A DNA stretch of 64,000 bases. Origin: an uncultured Planctomycetia bacterium (GTDB lineage Bacteria > Planctomycetota > Phycisphaerae > Phycisphaerales > SM1A02). The notes under the pieces were generated by a model that was given only the letters and a program-made list of their open reading frames with translations, made no database searches and was not told where the DNA came from. Positions within the stretch are counted from its first letter, which is position 1. Every line of letters starts with the position of its first letter. The translations under genes were made by a program, and so were the position numbers. The stretch is from positions 31,521 to 95,520 of the forward strand of contig CALMPF010000028.1 of NCBI GenBank assembly GCA_937871505.1, given 5' to 3'. This document shows, piece by piece, positions 42,449 through 50,575 of the stretch.

Positions 42449-43842
42449 CGGGCGAGGCGCAGCGCGGCCTCCGCCGCAGCGGCGGCGCCGTCCTCGCGGC
42501 GGATCTGCCTCGCGAATTCCGACGCCCGCTCGGCGAAGCCGCGGTCCTCCGCGATGCGCCGCAGCAGCGCCGCAAGCCGATCCGCGTTCACCTCCCGCCG
42601 CGAGAGCATCGCGCCGAGACCGAGCCGCACGAGGTGCAGCGCGTTGTGGTGCTGGTCGAAGGCGTGCGGGATCGCGACGCTGGGGACGCCCGCATGGAGG
42701 GCCTCGGCGATGCTCCCGATGCCCCCGTGATGGATGAACAGGTCGGCGCCGACGAGGCACTCCGCAAGCGGCGCGTAAGGCTCCACGCGAATCGACCCGG
42801 ATCGCGTTCCGACCGCTCCCGCACCGCTCCCGGCGAGCACCAGCGCCGACCACCCCAGCCGCTCGATCGCGGCGACCGCGGCGGCGAAGATCGGTCCGCC
42901 CACGTGGACGGCGGTGCTGCCCAGCGACACGACCAGACGCGGACGTTCGCCGCCGCGATCGCGGATCGCCGCGCCCGACGGCACCGTCGCTTCCTCAGCG
43001 CCGCGCCCCGACGAGCCCTCGAGACCGCGCTGCGCCTCGTCCCAGCGGGCGAAGCCGACGATCTGAGAATCTGCGGGGTCCTTGCCTCCCGGACCGCGGA
43101 AGCGAGGCGACCAGAGCCCGAGGTTGATGCGACCGCCGTGGATCGTCCGCTCGAAGCAGCGGCGCCACGCGGGAAGCCCGCATCGTCGCCGAAGCGGGTT
43201 GAGCATCGCGGAGCCGACCCAGCGCACGCTGCGGCGCATCATGCGGTCCACGGCGCGCCCGGCAATGAAGCGCAGCCGCCCCGGCCGCCGCTGCACCAGC
43301 GGCACCGGATCGGTGCGCGCGTACCAGGCCATCGGCGAGAGAGCGACGGTCCCCCAGGGCACGCCCTCTTCCTCCGAAGCCCACGCGGTCCCCAGCGCGA
43401 AGGGGTGGGTGAGCACGCAGTCGATCCGCTCTCCGCGCAGCAGAGCGCGGAGCTCCGCCACGTGCGCCGGGACCCCTTCCGCGATCGCCCCGTAGATCGT
43501 CATGCGCCCGCCGCGGCGGGCGAGCACACGCTCCCCTCCGAGCAGCCCGGAGAGGTCCGTCGCCCGGAAGGCCTCGACGTACCGGACGGAGGCTCCGCGC
43601 ACGGCGGCTTCGTGCATCCGCGGCGCGGCGACGATCGCTTCGGCGCCGCGCTCCCGCAGCGCCGCGGCGACCGCGAGAAATGGATGGACGTCGCCGCGCG
43701 AGCCGAACGTCACGAGGAGGATGCGATGCGGCGGGAGCACGTTGACTCGGGTCGGGAGGGGGATTCGCGGCCCGTGGCGACCGTCATCCCGGCTGCGAGC
43801 GGGCGCTGGAAGTCGGCGCCGCGGCCGGGGCTCCGCCGCCAT
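42427..43842 (-). CDS. UGT-type glycosyltransferase (GT1/MGT family)
   Basis: This GT-B enzyme transfers a sugar from a nucleotide donor to a small hydrophobic acceptor. From the ATG at 43842 it has 471 residues; a GTG at 43740 (VLPPHRILLV) is equally good and would remove an Arg/Pro-rich lead that overlaps a dispersed repeat. The N-terminal domain starts ILLVTFGSRGDVHPFLAVAA. The C-terminal donor domain contains VVSLGSTAVHVGG and LVGADLFIHHGGIGSIAEAL, then HAGVPSVAIPHAFDQHHNA, which is the UGT signature. A rhamnosyl- or macrolide-type substrate is typical of the family but unknown here. It lies inside the kynurenine region yet has no obvious link with it. Confidence 0.87.
   Translation of the reverse strand: MAAEPRPRRRLPAPARSRDDGRHGPRIPLPTRVNVLPPHRILLVTFGSRGDVHPFLAVAAALRERGAEAIVAAPRMHEAAVRGASVRYVEAFRATDLSGLLGGERVLARRGGRMTIYGAIAEGVPAHVAELRALLRGERIDCVLTHPFALGTAWASEEEGVPWGTVALSPMAWYARTDPVPLVQRRPGRLRFIAGRAVDRMMRRSVRWVGSAMLNPLRRRCGLPAWRRCFERTIHGGRINLGLWSPRFRGPGGKDPADSQIVGFARWDEAQRGLEGSSGRGAEEATVPSGAAIRDRGGERPRLVVSLGSTAVHVGGPIFAAAVAAIERLGWSALVLAGSGAGAVGTRSGSIRVEPYAPLAECLVGADLFIHHGGIGSIAEALHAGVPSVAIPHAFDQHHNALHLVRLGLGAMLSRREVNADRLAALLRRIAEDRGFAERASEFARQIRREDGAAAAAEAALRLARQPRSPR
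43771..43805. repeat. Dispersed short motif, copy C
   Basis: This segment (CCCGTGGCGACCGTCATCC, then CGGCTGCGAGCGGGCG) matches copy A at 27383-27418 at about three quarters of positions without gaps. It lies in the N-terminal lead of the glycosyltransferase frame, which suggests the real start is the GTG downstream of it. Confidence 0.45.
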
Positions 43843-43902
43843 GCAAGCCTCGCCGAGCGTACCAGTGGCGGCCGGCGGCGATCTCGGCGAGCATGTCTGG
43901 CC

Positions 43903-44586
43903 ATGGAACTGACCATCGGCGGGAGCATCGCCCAGTACGCTCGCCTCGCGCTCGATGAGGGCGACACGCTCTGGGCGAGTCGGGGAGCGCTGATCAGCTA
44001 CTCCGCCGGGATCCGCTGGCGGCTGCGCGTTCCCGGAGGGATCGGCGGCGCGGTCCGCAGGTCCTTCGCGGGCGAGGGCGCAGCCCTGACCTATGTCGAG
44101 TGCGACGGGCCCAACGAGCGGATCGAGCTCGGCTCGACCCAGCCCGGCCACGTCGATGCATGGGACCTGGCCCGCGGCCCGATCATCGCCACCCGCGGCT
44201 CCTTCCTCGCGGCGTGGGGCCCGGCGGTCACGATCGACGTGACCATCGCCCGGCGCGTCGGCGCTGCGCTCTTCGGCGGAGCGGGGCTCTTCCTCCAGCG
44301 CATCTCCGGTCAGGGGATTGCGCTCATCCACGGCAGCGGCGACTTCATCCGCCACGAGCTTGCGCCCGGCGAGCGCCTCATCGTCAGCAGCGGCAACCTG
44401 GCCGCCTTCTCATCGACCGTCGACTACCGCATCCGCGGCGTCGGCGGCTGCATGAAGATGCTCTTCGGGCGCGAGGGCATCTTCATGACGGAGCTGGTGG
44501 GGCCCGGCTCGGTGCTGCTCCAGACGCTCAAGCGCGGCAGAGGCATCGCCTCGGGCGCCGCCGGCGCCGCGGCAGCGGCAGGGTGA
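43903..44586 (+). CDS. AIM24/TIGR00266-family protein
   Basis: This 227-residue beta-rich protein belongs to the AIM24 family, named for a yeast mitochondrial biogenesis protein; the bacterial role is unknown. The family's pattern is visible: SIAQYARLALDEGDTLWASR near the N-terminus, repeated strands with GG turns (RRSFAGEGAALTYVECDGPN), FLQRISGQGIALIHGSGD, LAPGERLIVSSGNLAAFSST, and a C-terminal GREGIFMTELVGPGSVLLQT. The start at 43903 gives MELTIGGSIAQ, as in the family. It stands divergent from the glycosyltransferase and convergent with kynB, 28 bp away. Confidence 0.85.
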   Translation: MELTIGGSIAQYARLALDEGDTLWASRGALISYSAGIRWRLRVPGGIGGAVRRSFAGEGAALTYVECDGPNERIELGSTQPGHVDAWDLARGPIIATRGSFLAAWGPAVTIDVTIARRVGAALFGGAGLFLQRISGQGIALIHGSGDFIRHELAPGERLIVSSGNLAAFSSTVDYRIRGVGGCMKMLFGREGIFMTELVGPGSVLLQTLKRGRGIASGAAGAAAAAG

Positions 44587-44614
44587 CGCCCGCGCCACGC
44601 GCGGCGGCGAGGAC

Positions 44615-45241
44615 TCACTCGATCGTCCTCAGCACGGCGCGGACCGGGCTGGCGTCGAAGCCGACGAGGCGCAGCGGGAGGGCGATCAGTTCGTACAGAC
44701 CGGGCGCGACGCCGTCGAGCACGATGCCCTCGAGGATCGAGAGGTCGCGGACCAGGAAGCGGGCATGGGCCGGAAGCGACTTTGACGTCGCCGGATCGAC
44801 GCTGGGAACATCGACGCCGACGAGGCAGACGCCCAGATCCGCGAGATGGTCGACCAGCGCCGGATCGAGTCCTGCGAACTCCGGCGCCCAGCGATCGGGA
44901 TCGGGGTGCGTGCCGGTCGCCAGCAGCACGCGCGGCGCCCGCGGCGGCGCCGGGAGGTGTGCGACCCCGACGAGGCCGCCGGGAGCCACCCCGACGCGGA
45001 CCACCTCGCAGGGCCCGATGAAGCGCTCCAGCGGAATCTCATCGACCGTCTCGACATCGCACCCGTAGTGGCTCGGGGCGTCGACGTGGGCGCCGAGATG
45101 GACGGTGGAGCGCAGCGTCGAGAGCGTGACCGGATCGCCCGCGTCGGTCCGCAGGAGGACCTCGCGCGAGAGCGGCGTGTCGCCCGGAAAGACCGCGAGC
45201 GCGGGCGTGAGGCGCGGAGAGATGTCGATCAGTCGGGGCAT
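44615..45241 (-). CDS. kynB: Kynurenine formamidase (cyclase family)
   Basis: KynB hydrolyses N-formyl-L-kynurenine to kynurenine and formate. The 208-residue protein fits bacterial KynB in size. It has IDISPRLTPALAVFPGDTPL at the N-terminus, STVHLGAHVDAPSHYG with the zinc-binding HxGxHxDxPxH pattern near residue 50-60, then VGVDVPSVDPATSKSLPAH, and a C-terminal ILEGIVLDGVAPGLYELIAL PL-type stretch. SVDP followed by SKSLPAH is characteristic of the formamidase branch of the cyclase family. The start at 45241 gives MPRLIDISP. A 14-bp tandem repeat array lies 43 bases upstream. kmo and kynU follow at 46-52 kb on the same strand. Confidence 0.9.
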   Translation of the reverse strand: MPRLIDISPRLTPALAVFPGDTPLSREVLLRTDAGDPVTLSTLRSTVHLGAHVDAPSHYGCDVETVDEIPLERFIGPCEVVRVGVAPGGLVGVAHLPAPPRAPRVLLATGTHPDPDRWAPEFAGLDPALVDHLADLGVCLVGVDVPSVDPATSKSLPAHARFLVRDLSILEGIVLDGVAPGLYELIALPLRLVGFDASPVRAVLRTIE

Positions 45242-45283
45242 GGCGCTGGGTGATGCTGAAGCCGAGGAACCGAAGCCAGGAAT

Positions 45284-45353
45284 CTGGAGCCGAAGAACTG
45301 GAGCCGAAGAACTGGAGCCGAAGAACTGGGGCCGAAGCACTGGGACCGAAGCA
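45284..45353. repeat. Five tandem 14-bp repeats upstream of kynB
   Basis: The unit CTGGAGCCGAAGAA occurs three times exactly and twice with two or three changes. It covers 70 bp between kynB and the glycine-repeat gene. The unit is not a multiple of three and is not in a supported gene. Confidence 0.85.
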
Positions 45354-45389
45354 CTGGGACTGGACGCGTTCCTGCTGAGGCTGAGTGCC

Positions 45390-46331
45390 TCAGCCGCCGA
45401 CGCGGTGTCGCCGCGCCGCGGTCGCCGAACGCCGCGCCCGATGGCGCGACTCCCGAAGTGCCGTGAGAGCTTCGCGCACCACAGCGGGCCCCGCGATCGT
45501 CAGTCCAAGCAGTCCCGCGACGATGAGGAGCAGGGTGGGCAGGCCCGTGGTCCAGAGCACCGGAAAGAGCATCGAGGCGCCCGAGCCGAAGAACCACCAG
45601 AGGGCATCGAAGACCTGCTGCGCGAAGGGATCGCTCGATCGTCCATCGATGACGTATCGGCCGATCGCACCGCCCCCGCGCGCGACCCAGCCCATCGCGC
45701 CTCCGCCCTCCGCGATCACGCCGAAGGCGCCGCCGCCGGAGGCGAGGACGCCGACGGCAACGCCGCCGCTGGCGAGACCGCCGACGGCCGCGCCGCCCAG
45801 CGCGCTCAGCAGGCCGACCGAGAGACCCCCCGCCGACGCGAGTCCGAACGCCGCGCCGCCGATGGCGACGCCCCCGACGGCGACGTTTCCGATCGCCACG
45901 ACGCCGACGGCGGTCTCTCCCATCGCGAAGAGGCCGCGGGCGACGACGCGGCTTCCGGAGGCATCCCGGCCGTACGCGATCATGTAGAGCGGGAGACCCG
46001 CGATCGTGGTCTCGCAGCGGCGTATGAAGGGCTCGGCGCCCTCGCCGGTCCCGCCCCGGCGGAGCAGGACATCCACGAGCGGCCGGCCGCACTCGGGACA
46101 GACGGGCGAGTCGATGACGCCGACGAGGTCATACCCGCACGCCGCGCAGTACGGCGCCCCGAGCGCGAAGGGCGACCCGCCGACCGACGAGAGCTCATCG
46201 GGAAGTCCGGGCGGCGCCTGACCTGACCCCTGTCCCGGCCCGGGGCGCTGCGCCCGGCGCCGCCCCTGCCCTTGCTCGGGCTCGGGCTCGCGGAACTCCG
46301 GCCAGCGATCGCCCGCCGACACCGGCCTCAT
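45390..46331 (-). CDS. Zinc-ribbon, GxxAxG-repeat membrane protein
   Basis: This 313-residue protein of unknown function has three parts. First, after a charged lead, comes a zinc-ribbon-like pair, YCAACGYDLVGV and VCPECGRPLVDV, near residues 60-85. Second, a stretch of about 110 residues (about 130-240) is built of repeats of about five residues rich in Gly and Ala/Val, such as GVVAIGNVAVGGVAIGG, which may form a beta-helix or solenoid. Third, a hydrophobic hairpin (LFPVLWTTGLPTLLLIVAGL) ends in a basic tail. The start codon overlaps the stop of kmo as ATGA (46328-46331), so translation is coupled to the kynurenine monooxygenase. I do not recognise the family. Confidence 0.72.
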   Translation of the reverse strand: MRPVSAGDRWPEFREPEPEQGQGRRRAQRPGPGQGSGQAPPGLPDELSSVGGSPFALGAPYCAACGYDLVGVIDSPVCPECGRPLVDVLLRRGGTGEGAEPFIRRCETTIAGLPLYMIAYGRDASGSRVVARGLFAMGETAVGVVAIGNVAVGGVAIGGAAFGLASAGGLSVGLLSALGGAAVGGLASGGVAVGVLASGGGAFGVIAEGGGAMGWVARGGGAIGRYVIDGRSSDPFAQQVFDALWWFFGSGASMLFPVLWTTGLPTLLLIVAGLLGLTIAGPAVVREALTALRESRHRARRSATAARRHRVGG

Positions 46332-47707
46332 CGCGTCACCGCCCATGCGACCGCGCCGATGGCGACGATGACCAGCCCCGCACCGACGGCGCGCACGGCG
46401 CGCCACTGCCGACGAGCGCGCTCGCGGGCCTCGGCATACGGGATCGTCGTGAAGCTCACCATGTCATAGAGCGGAACGAAGACTCCGGGAAGCAGCCTGC
46501 CGAGCCCCTGCTCCAGCTTCTTGCGGATCCGGAAGAAGCGCGAGGCGGTGTGATCGCGCATCTCGATGAAGTTCGCCAGCGCCATGTCCGCGATCGCGTT
46601 GGCGTTCTCGATTCGGGCCCGCTCATAGGTCGCGATGGCGGCGTCGAGCCCGGCCGCCGCAGGAGGCGTTCGATCGCCCGTTGCCGAGGCTGGCGTTCGC
46701 AGCGCCGCCGCGAGGGCGACGCAGTCCTCGAAGGCGCAGTTGGCGCCCTGGCCGTAGAAGGGCACGATGGCGTGAGCTGCATCCCCGAGCAGGACGACCC
46801 GTCCGCGATGCCACGGGCGGCATCGGACTGTCACCATGGCGCCGACGGGGTTGCGGCGGAAGTCCTCGACCATCGTCGGCATCATCGGGACCGCGTCGGG
46901 GAACCAGCGCTCCATGAAGGCGCGGGGACCCTCAGGACCGTCGCTCTCGAGCCGGATCCGGTCGAAGCCGGGCTCGTCGTCGCTCCTGCCCTCCTTGGCG
47001 AGAAAGAGCGTGCAGGTGAAGGAGCGATCGGGGTTGGGAAGCGCGATCATCATGAAGCCGCCGCGCGGCCAGATGTGCAGCGCGTTGGGCCGCATCGCCC
47101 AGGTTCCGTCCGGGCGGGGCGGGATCGAGAGCTCCTTGTAGCCGTGGCCGAGATAGTGCTGGCTGAAGTCGAATCCCTCGGTGCGCTGGAGGGCCTGCCG
47201 CGCCGCCGAGTACGCACCGTCGCAGGCGACGACGAGATCCGCCCCGACCCTGAGCCGCTCGCCGCTGCGCTCATCGATGAAGATCGCCGCCGGCGCCTCG
47301 CAGTCGACGTCGACCAGGCGCCGATCGAACTCGATCCGCACCGACGGCTCCGCCGCGGCGGCCTCGATCAGGGCCAGGTTGAGTCCGGAACGCGAGACCG
47401 AGTTGATCGCCCGGTCCGGGTCGGCGCTGTAGGGCTGGAAGACGGTCGCCCCGGCGCGATCATGGATCATCCGGCCGGGCATCCGCACGGCGCGGTCGAG
47501 AACGGCCGCGTCGAGCCCGACCTGCCGCAGCGCATCCAGCCCGCGGACCGAGATCGCGAGGTTGATCGAGCGCCCGCCGACGTGCCCCGCGGCCCGCGGG
47601 TCGCCCCGGCGCTCGCAGAGCAGGACGTCATGTCCGTCGCGCCCGAGCCGCGCGGCGAGCAGGGCGCCGGCAAGTCCTGCTCCCGCGACGACGATCCGAT
47701 GACCCAT
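46328..47707 (-). CDS. kmo: Kynurenine 3-monooxygenase
   Basis: KMO is a flavoprotein that hydroxylates kynurenine to 3-hydroxykynurenine with NADPH and O2. The 459-residue length is typical. The FAD motif IVVAGAGLAGALLAARLGRD is at the N-terminus. GGRSINLAISVRGLDALRQV and YSADPDRAINSVSRSGLNLAL fit KMO closely. LVVACDGAYSAARQAL is the DG motif, and VVLLGDAAHAIVPFYGQGANCAFEDC is the GD motif; HGYKELSIPP is also KMO-specific. A C-terminal membrane helix (AVGAGLVIVAIGAVAWAVT) is present, as in eukaryotic KMO. The start at 47707 follows a TACCCT box by seven bases. The downstream glycine-repeat gene is coupled through ATGA. Confidence 0.95.
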   Translation of the reverse strand: MGHRIVVAGAGLAGALLAARLGRDGHDVLLCERRGDPRAAGHVGGRSINLAISVRGLDALRQVGLDAAVLDRAVRMPGRMIHDRAGATVFQPYSADPDRAINSVSRSGLNLALIEAAAAEPSVRIEFDRRLVDVDCEAPAAIFIDERSGERLRVGADLVVACDGAYSAARQALQRTEGFDFSQHYLGHGYKELSIPPRPDGTWAMRPNALHIWPRGGFMMIALPNPDRSFTCTLFLAKEGRSDDEPGFDRIRLESDGPEGPRAFMERWFPDAVPMMPTMVEDFRRNPVGAMVTVRCRPWHRGRVVLLGDAAHAIVPFYGQGANCAFEDCVALAAALRTPASATGDRTPPAAAGLDAAIATYERARIENANAIADMALANFIEMRDHTASRFFRIRKKLEQGLGRLLPGVFVPLYDMVSFTTIPYAEARERARRQWRAVRAVGAGLVIVAIGAVAWAVTR

Positions 47708-47714
47708 TCGGCGG

Positions 47715-47720
47715 AGGGTA
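47715..47720 (-). promoter_or_regulatory. Putative -10 box of kmo (leaderless)
   Basis: TACCCT on the minus strand lies seven bases before the ATG at 47707, with no ribosome site. Confidence 0.45.
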
Positions 47721-48064
47721 GAGCGGCCTGAGTCTGCGAGTCCGGTCCGCGTGGAGCGGTCCGGCACCCGGTCGCGGGGCTGAGCGCCTCGCCCGGCCGG
47801 CCGCGGCGCCGCGCCGGAAATCTCCCGATTTCCTGCTCCGCTTCCCTCCGTCGCGTCGGCTGATGGGGTGTCTGCGTCTCTCCGGGTTCACCGTCCGCCG
47901 ACGCCGTCGCGGCGGTCACCGAGGTCGCAGAGGAGGCGACGGGCTCGCGCCCGAGCGCTCGCGCGGCGCCGTCGCCTCGATGACCGATCCCGGGGGGCGC
48001 ACCTGCGGCCTCCGACAGGCTCTCGTCAGGACCTCTCCCTCTCACGCCAAAGAAAGTTCTTGCC
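47721..48064. other. Divergent intergenic region, kmo / LamG gene
   Basis: This region of about 345 bp holds no gene I can support. The last 20 bases before the LamG gene are AT-richer (CCAAAGAAAGTTCTTGCC) but show no clear ribosome site. Confidence 0.5.
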
Positions 48065-50356
48065 ATGACAACACCACTCGCACGCATCGGACCTCCCCGG
48101 ACCCTGGCGCTCCTCGGCGTCGGGCTCGCGGCACTCGGAACCGCGCCCGCCGCCGCCGCCGCGACCATCACGGCCAGCGGCGACAACCGCGCCGGAGACA
48201 TCTCGGCGTGGGCCGGCGTCGGCGATCCTGCTCAGGCCGGGTACAACATCGATCCGGGGATGCAGTACGGCGCGGTCAACTTCAATCAGTGCGTCAGCGC
48301 ACTCCCCGCGTCAGCCTGCCTGAACTCGCAGTCGAGCTATCTCAACTTCAACAGCATCGGCAACACGACCACCGGGTTCACGATCAGCAGCACGCTGACC
48401 GCCGTTGGCGCCAACAGCCAGACCACGTACGCCTCCGAGCAGGCCAATCAGGGTCTGGTGATCTCCGGGCTCGCGGGAGGCGAGACGGTGCCGTTTCAGT
48501 TCGTCGGCTCCATCGGCCTCGCATCCGCGCCGAACCTGGGCACCATCACCATCACGCTCAGCGGGCCGGGAGTGAACGTCGTCCGCAACTCAGCGGGGGC
48601 CTGGGATCAGATCCTGAACCTCACCAACGGGACGTACACCCTCCAGATTCAGGCCACCGCACTCGGCACCGTCCCAGGAACCGGGCTGGCCTACAACGCG
48701 ACCTTCAAGCAGGCGACGCCGGAGTGCGGATCGCCGCTGACCGGCTCCTGCTTCACCGTCAACGGAGGCCCCTTCTGCAACGCCGCGCCGTGCTGCTCGG
48801 CTGTGTGCGCGGCGGATCCATTCTGCTGCAACGTCCAGTGGGATTCGATCTGCGTCTCCGGCGCCATCACCGCGTGCTATCCGAACCAACCTCTCTGCGC
48901 AGGCCGAGGACGCGACTTCACCCTGAGCCAGTCCGCGACCGTGCCCGGTTTCGGGCTCGTCGCTCCCACCAGCGAGATCACCATCGAGTTCTGGCAGCGG
49001 ATCGACGGAGCCTCGCAGAACACCGTCGTTGCGTGCCAGAGCGCGCTGAGCAACCGCATCGTCACCCACACCCCGTGGACCAACGGCAACGTCATCTTCG
49101 ACTTCGGCGCCGCTTTCGGCGGCGGCAGGCTCGAGCTGGCGGCGCCGCCCGACCTCCTCGAGGGCTGGCACCACTTCGCGTTCGTCGCCAGCGGCTCCGG
49201 AGGCTTCATGAAGGCCTTCCACAACGGCGAGCTGCTCGGCCAGAAGGCCGGCGCCAGCAGCTTCATGCAGGTCGACGTCCCGCTCCTGATCGCCGACAAT
49301 TTCAATGGTGCGATCGATGAGCTGCGCATCTGGAACACGGCCCGGACCGATGCCCAGATCGCCGCGACCTTCGACGGCACCGTCCCGGTCAACTCCGCCA
49401 ACCTCGTCGCCTACTACCGGATGGACTCGCTCGCGGAGACGACGCTCCTCGTCGACCGGTCGAACGTCGCGGGCCTCCAGCATGCCAACCTCAACGGCAG
49501 CCCCGCGTGGGTCGAGGTCGTCGACGAACTGGGCATCTGCTATCCCAACGTCCCCCTCTGCCTCGGGCTCGCCCGCGGCTTCACCAACGCCCAGCGCGCC
49601 GAGGTGCCCGGCTTCGGGCTCGTGGCGCCGACGCAGGAGATCACCATCGAGTTCTGGCAGATGCTCGAAGGGACCGCCAACAACCGCTCGGTCGTGGAAT
49701 GCCACCAGAGCCTGACCAACCGGATCATCACCCACACGCCCTGGACCGACGGCAACGTCATCTTCGACTTCGGCGCCGCGTTCGGAGGCGGACGGATCGC
49801 CGTCTCGGCCCCGCCGAACCTCGTCGGAAACTGGCACCACTTCGCCTTCGTCGCCAGCAACCCCGGCCAGTTCATGCGGGTCTACCACAACGGCCACCTC
49901 ATCGGTCAGTCGTCCACCGCCAACGCGTTCAATCCCGTCAACGTCCCCCTCAACATCGCCGACAGCTTCAACGGCAAGGTCGACGAGCTGCGGATCTGGA
50001 ATGTCGCGCGCACCTCGCAGCAGATCTGCGACACCTGGTACCGCACCGTGCCTGTGGGCAGCCCCGGCCTGCTCGCGTACTACCGCTTCGACTCCATGTT
50101 CGAGACCGGGGCGCTTGTCGACCTCGCGGCCCTCGGCGGCTTCAGCGACGCGACGATCACCGGGTCCCCCGGCTTCTTCTCCGACGTGCCGTGCAGCGTC
50201 TTCGGGGATCTCAACGGCGACGGCCTGGTCAACGGCGCCGATCTCGGTCTCCTGCTCGGATCGTTCGGCAGCAGCAGTCCGACGGCCGACCTGAACTGCG
50301 ACGGCATCGTCAACGGCGCCGACCTCGGCCTCATGCTCGGGGTCTGGGGCAACTGA
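48065..50356 (+). CDS. Secreted protein with two LamG domains and dockerin-like tail
   Basis: This 763-residue exported protein starts with a signal peptide (LALLGVGLAALGTAPAAAAA). A beta-type region follows to about residue 225. Near 237-265 there is a dense Cys cluster, NAAPCCSAVCAADPFCCNVQ, then WDSICV, a motif familiar from planctomycete surface proteins. Two tandem LamG/concanavalin-like domains of about 200 residues follow (about 275-475 and 490-690). They are close copies: both have SEITIEFWQ or QEITIEFWQ, NGNVIFDFGAAFGGGR or DGNVIFDFGAAFGGGR, WHHFAFVAS, and FNG.IDELRIWN. The last 50 residues carry two calcium-loop repeats (DLNGDGLVNGADLGLLL). It likely binds a glycan at the cell surface. 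A strong hairpin follows. Confidence 0.88.
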   Translation: MTTPLARIGPPRTLALLGVGLAALGTAPAAAAATITASGDNRAGDISAWAGVGDPAQAGYNIDPGMQYGAVNFNQCVSALPASACLNSQSSYLNFNSIGNTTTGFTISSTLTAVGANSQTTYASEQANQGLVISGLAGGETVPFQFVGSIGLASAPNLGTITITLSGPGVNVVRNSAGAWDQILNLTNGTYTLQIQATALGTVPGTGLAYNATFKQATPECGSPLTGSCFTVNGGPFCNAAPCCSAVCAADPFCCNVQWDSICVSGAITACYPNQPLCAGRGRDFTLSQSATVPGFGLVAPTSEITIEFWQRIDGASQNTVVACQSALSNRIVTHTPWTNGNVIFDFGAAFGGGRLELAAPPDLLEGWHHFAFVASGSGGFMKAFHNGELLGQKAGASSFMQVDVPLLIADNFNGAIDELRIWNTARTDAQIAATFDGTVPVNSANLVAYYRMDSLAETTLLVDRSNVAGLQHANLNGSPAWVEVVDELGICYPNVPLCLGLARGFTNAQRAEVPGFGLVAPTQEITIEFWQMLEGTANNRSVVECHQSLTNRIITHTPWTDGNVIFDFGAAFGGGRIAVSAPPNLVGNWHHFAFVASNPGQFMRVYHNGHLIGQSSTANAFNPVNVPLNIADSFNGKVDELRIWNVARTSQQICDTWYRTVPVGSPGLLAYYRFDSMFETGALVDLAALGGFSDATITGSPGFFSDVPCSVFGDLNGDGLVNGADLGLLLGSFGSSSPTADLNCDGIVNGADLGLMLGVWGN

Positions 50357-50419
50357 CGGAGTCGCCCTCGCTCCTCGCAGCCGTGGCGCACCCATCGCGG
50401 CGCACGTCACGCACACGAC

Positions 50420-50451
50420 CCGCCCGGTCCGCCTCGCAGCGGACCGGGCGG
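50420..50451 (+). terminator. Terminator hairpin after the LamG gene
   Basis: CCGCCCGGTCCGC and its exact complement form a 13-bp stem with a CTCGCA loop, followed by TTCTG. It lies 64 bases past the stop codon. Confidence 0.6.
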
Positions 50452-50465
50452 TTCTGCGTGAGGCC

Positions 50466-50545
50466 CTCGCAATCGCTCCCGGTCGCAATGGCTCGCAGTC
50501 GCAATGGCTCCCGGTCGCAGTCGCCCGCAGTCGCAGTCGATCGTC
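50466..50545. repeat. About five tandem 16-bp repeats, degenerate
   Basis: The unit GTCGCAATGGCTCSCR occurs at 50482 and 50498, with more diverged copies at 50466, 50514 and 50530. It lies between the LamG terminator and the 3' end of kynU. Confidence 0.7.
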
Positions 50546-50575
50546 AAGGTCGCGCGGGTGGCGAGCGCGGGAGCG

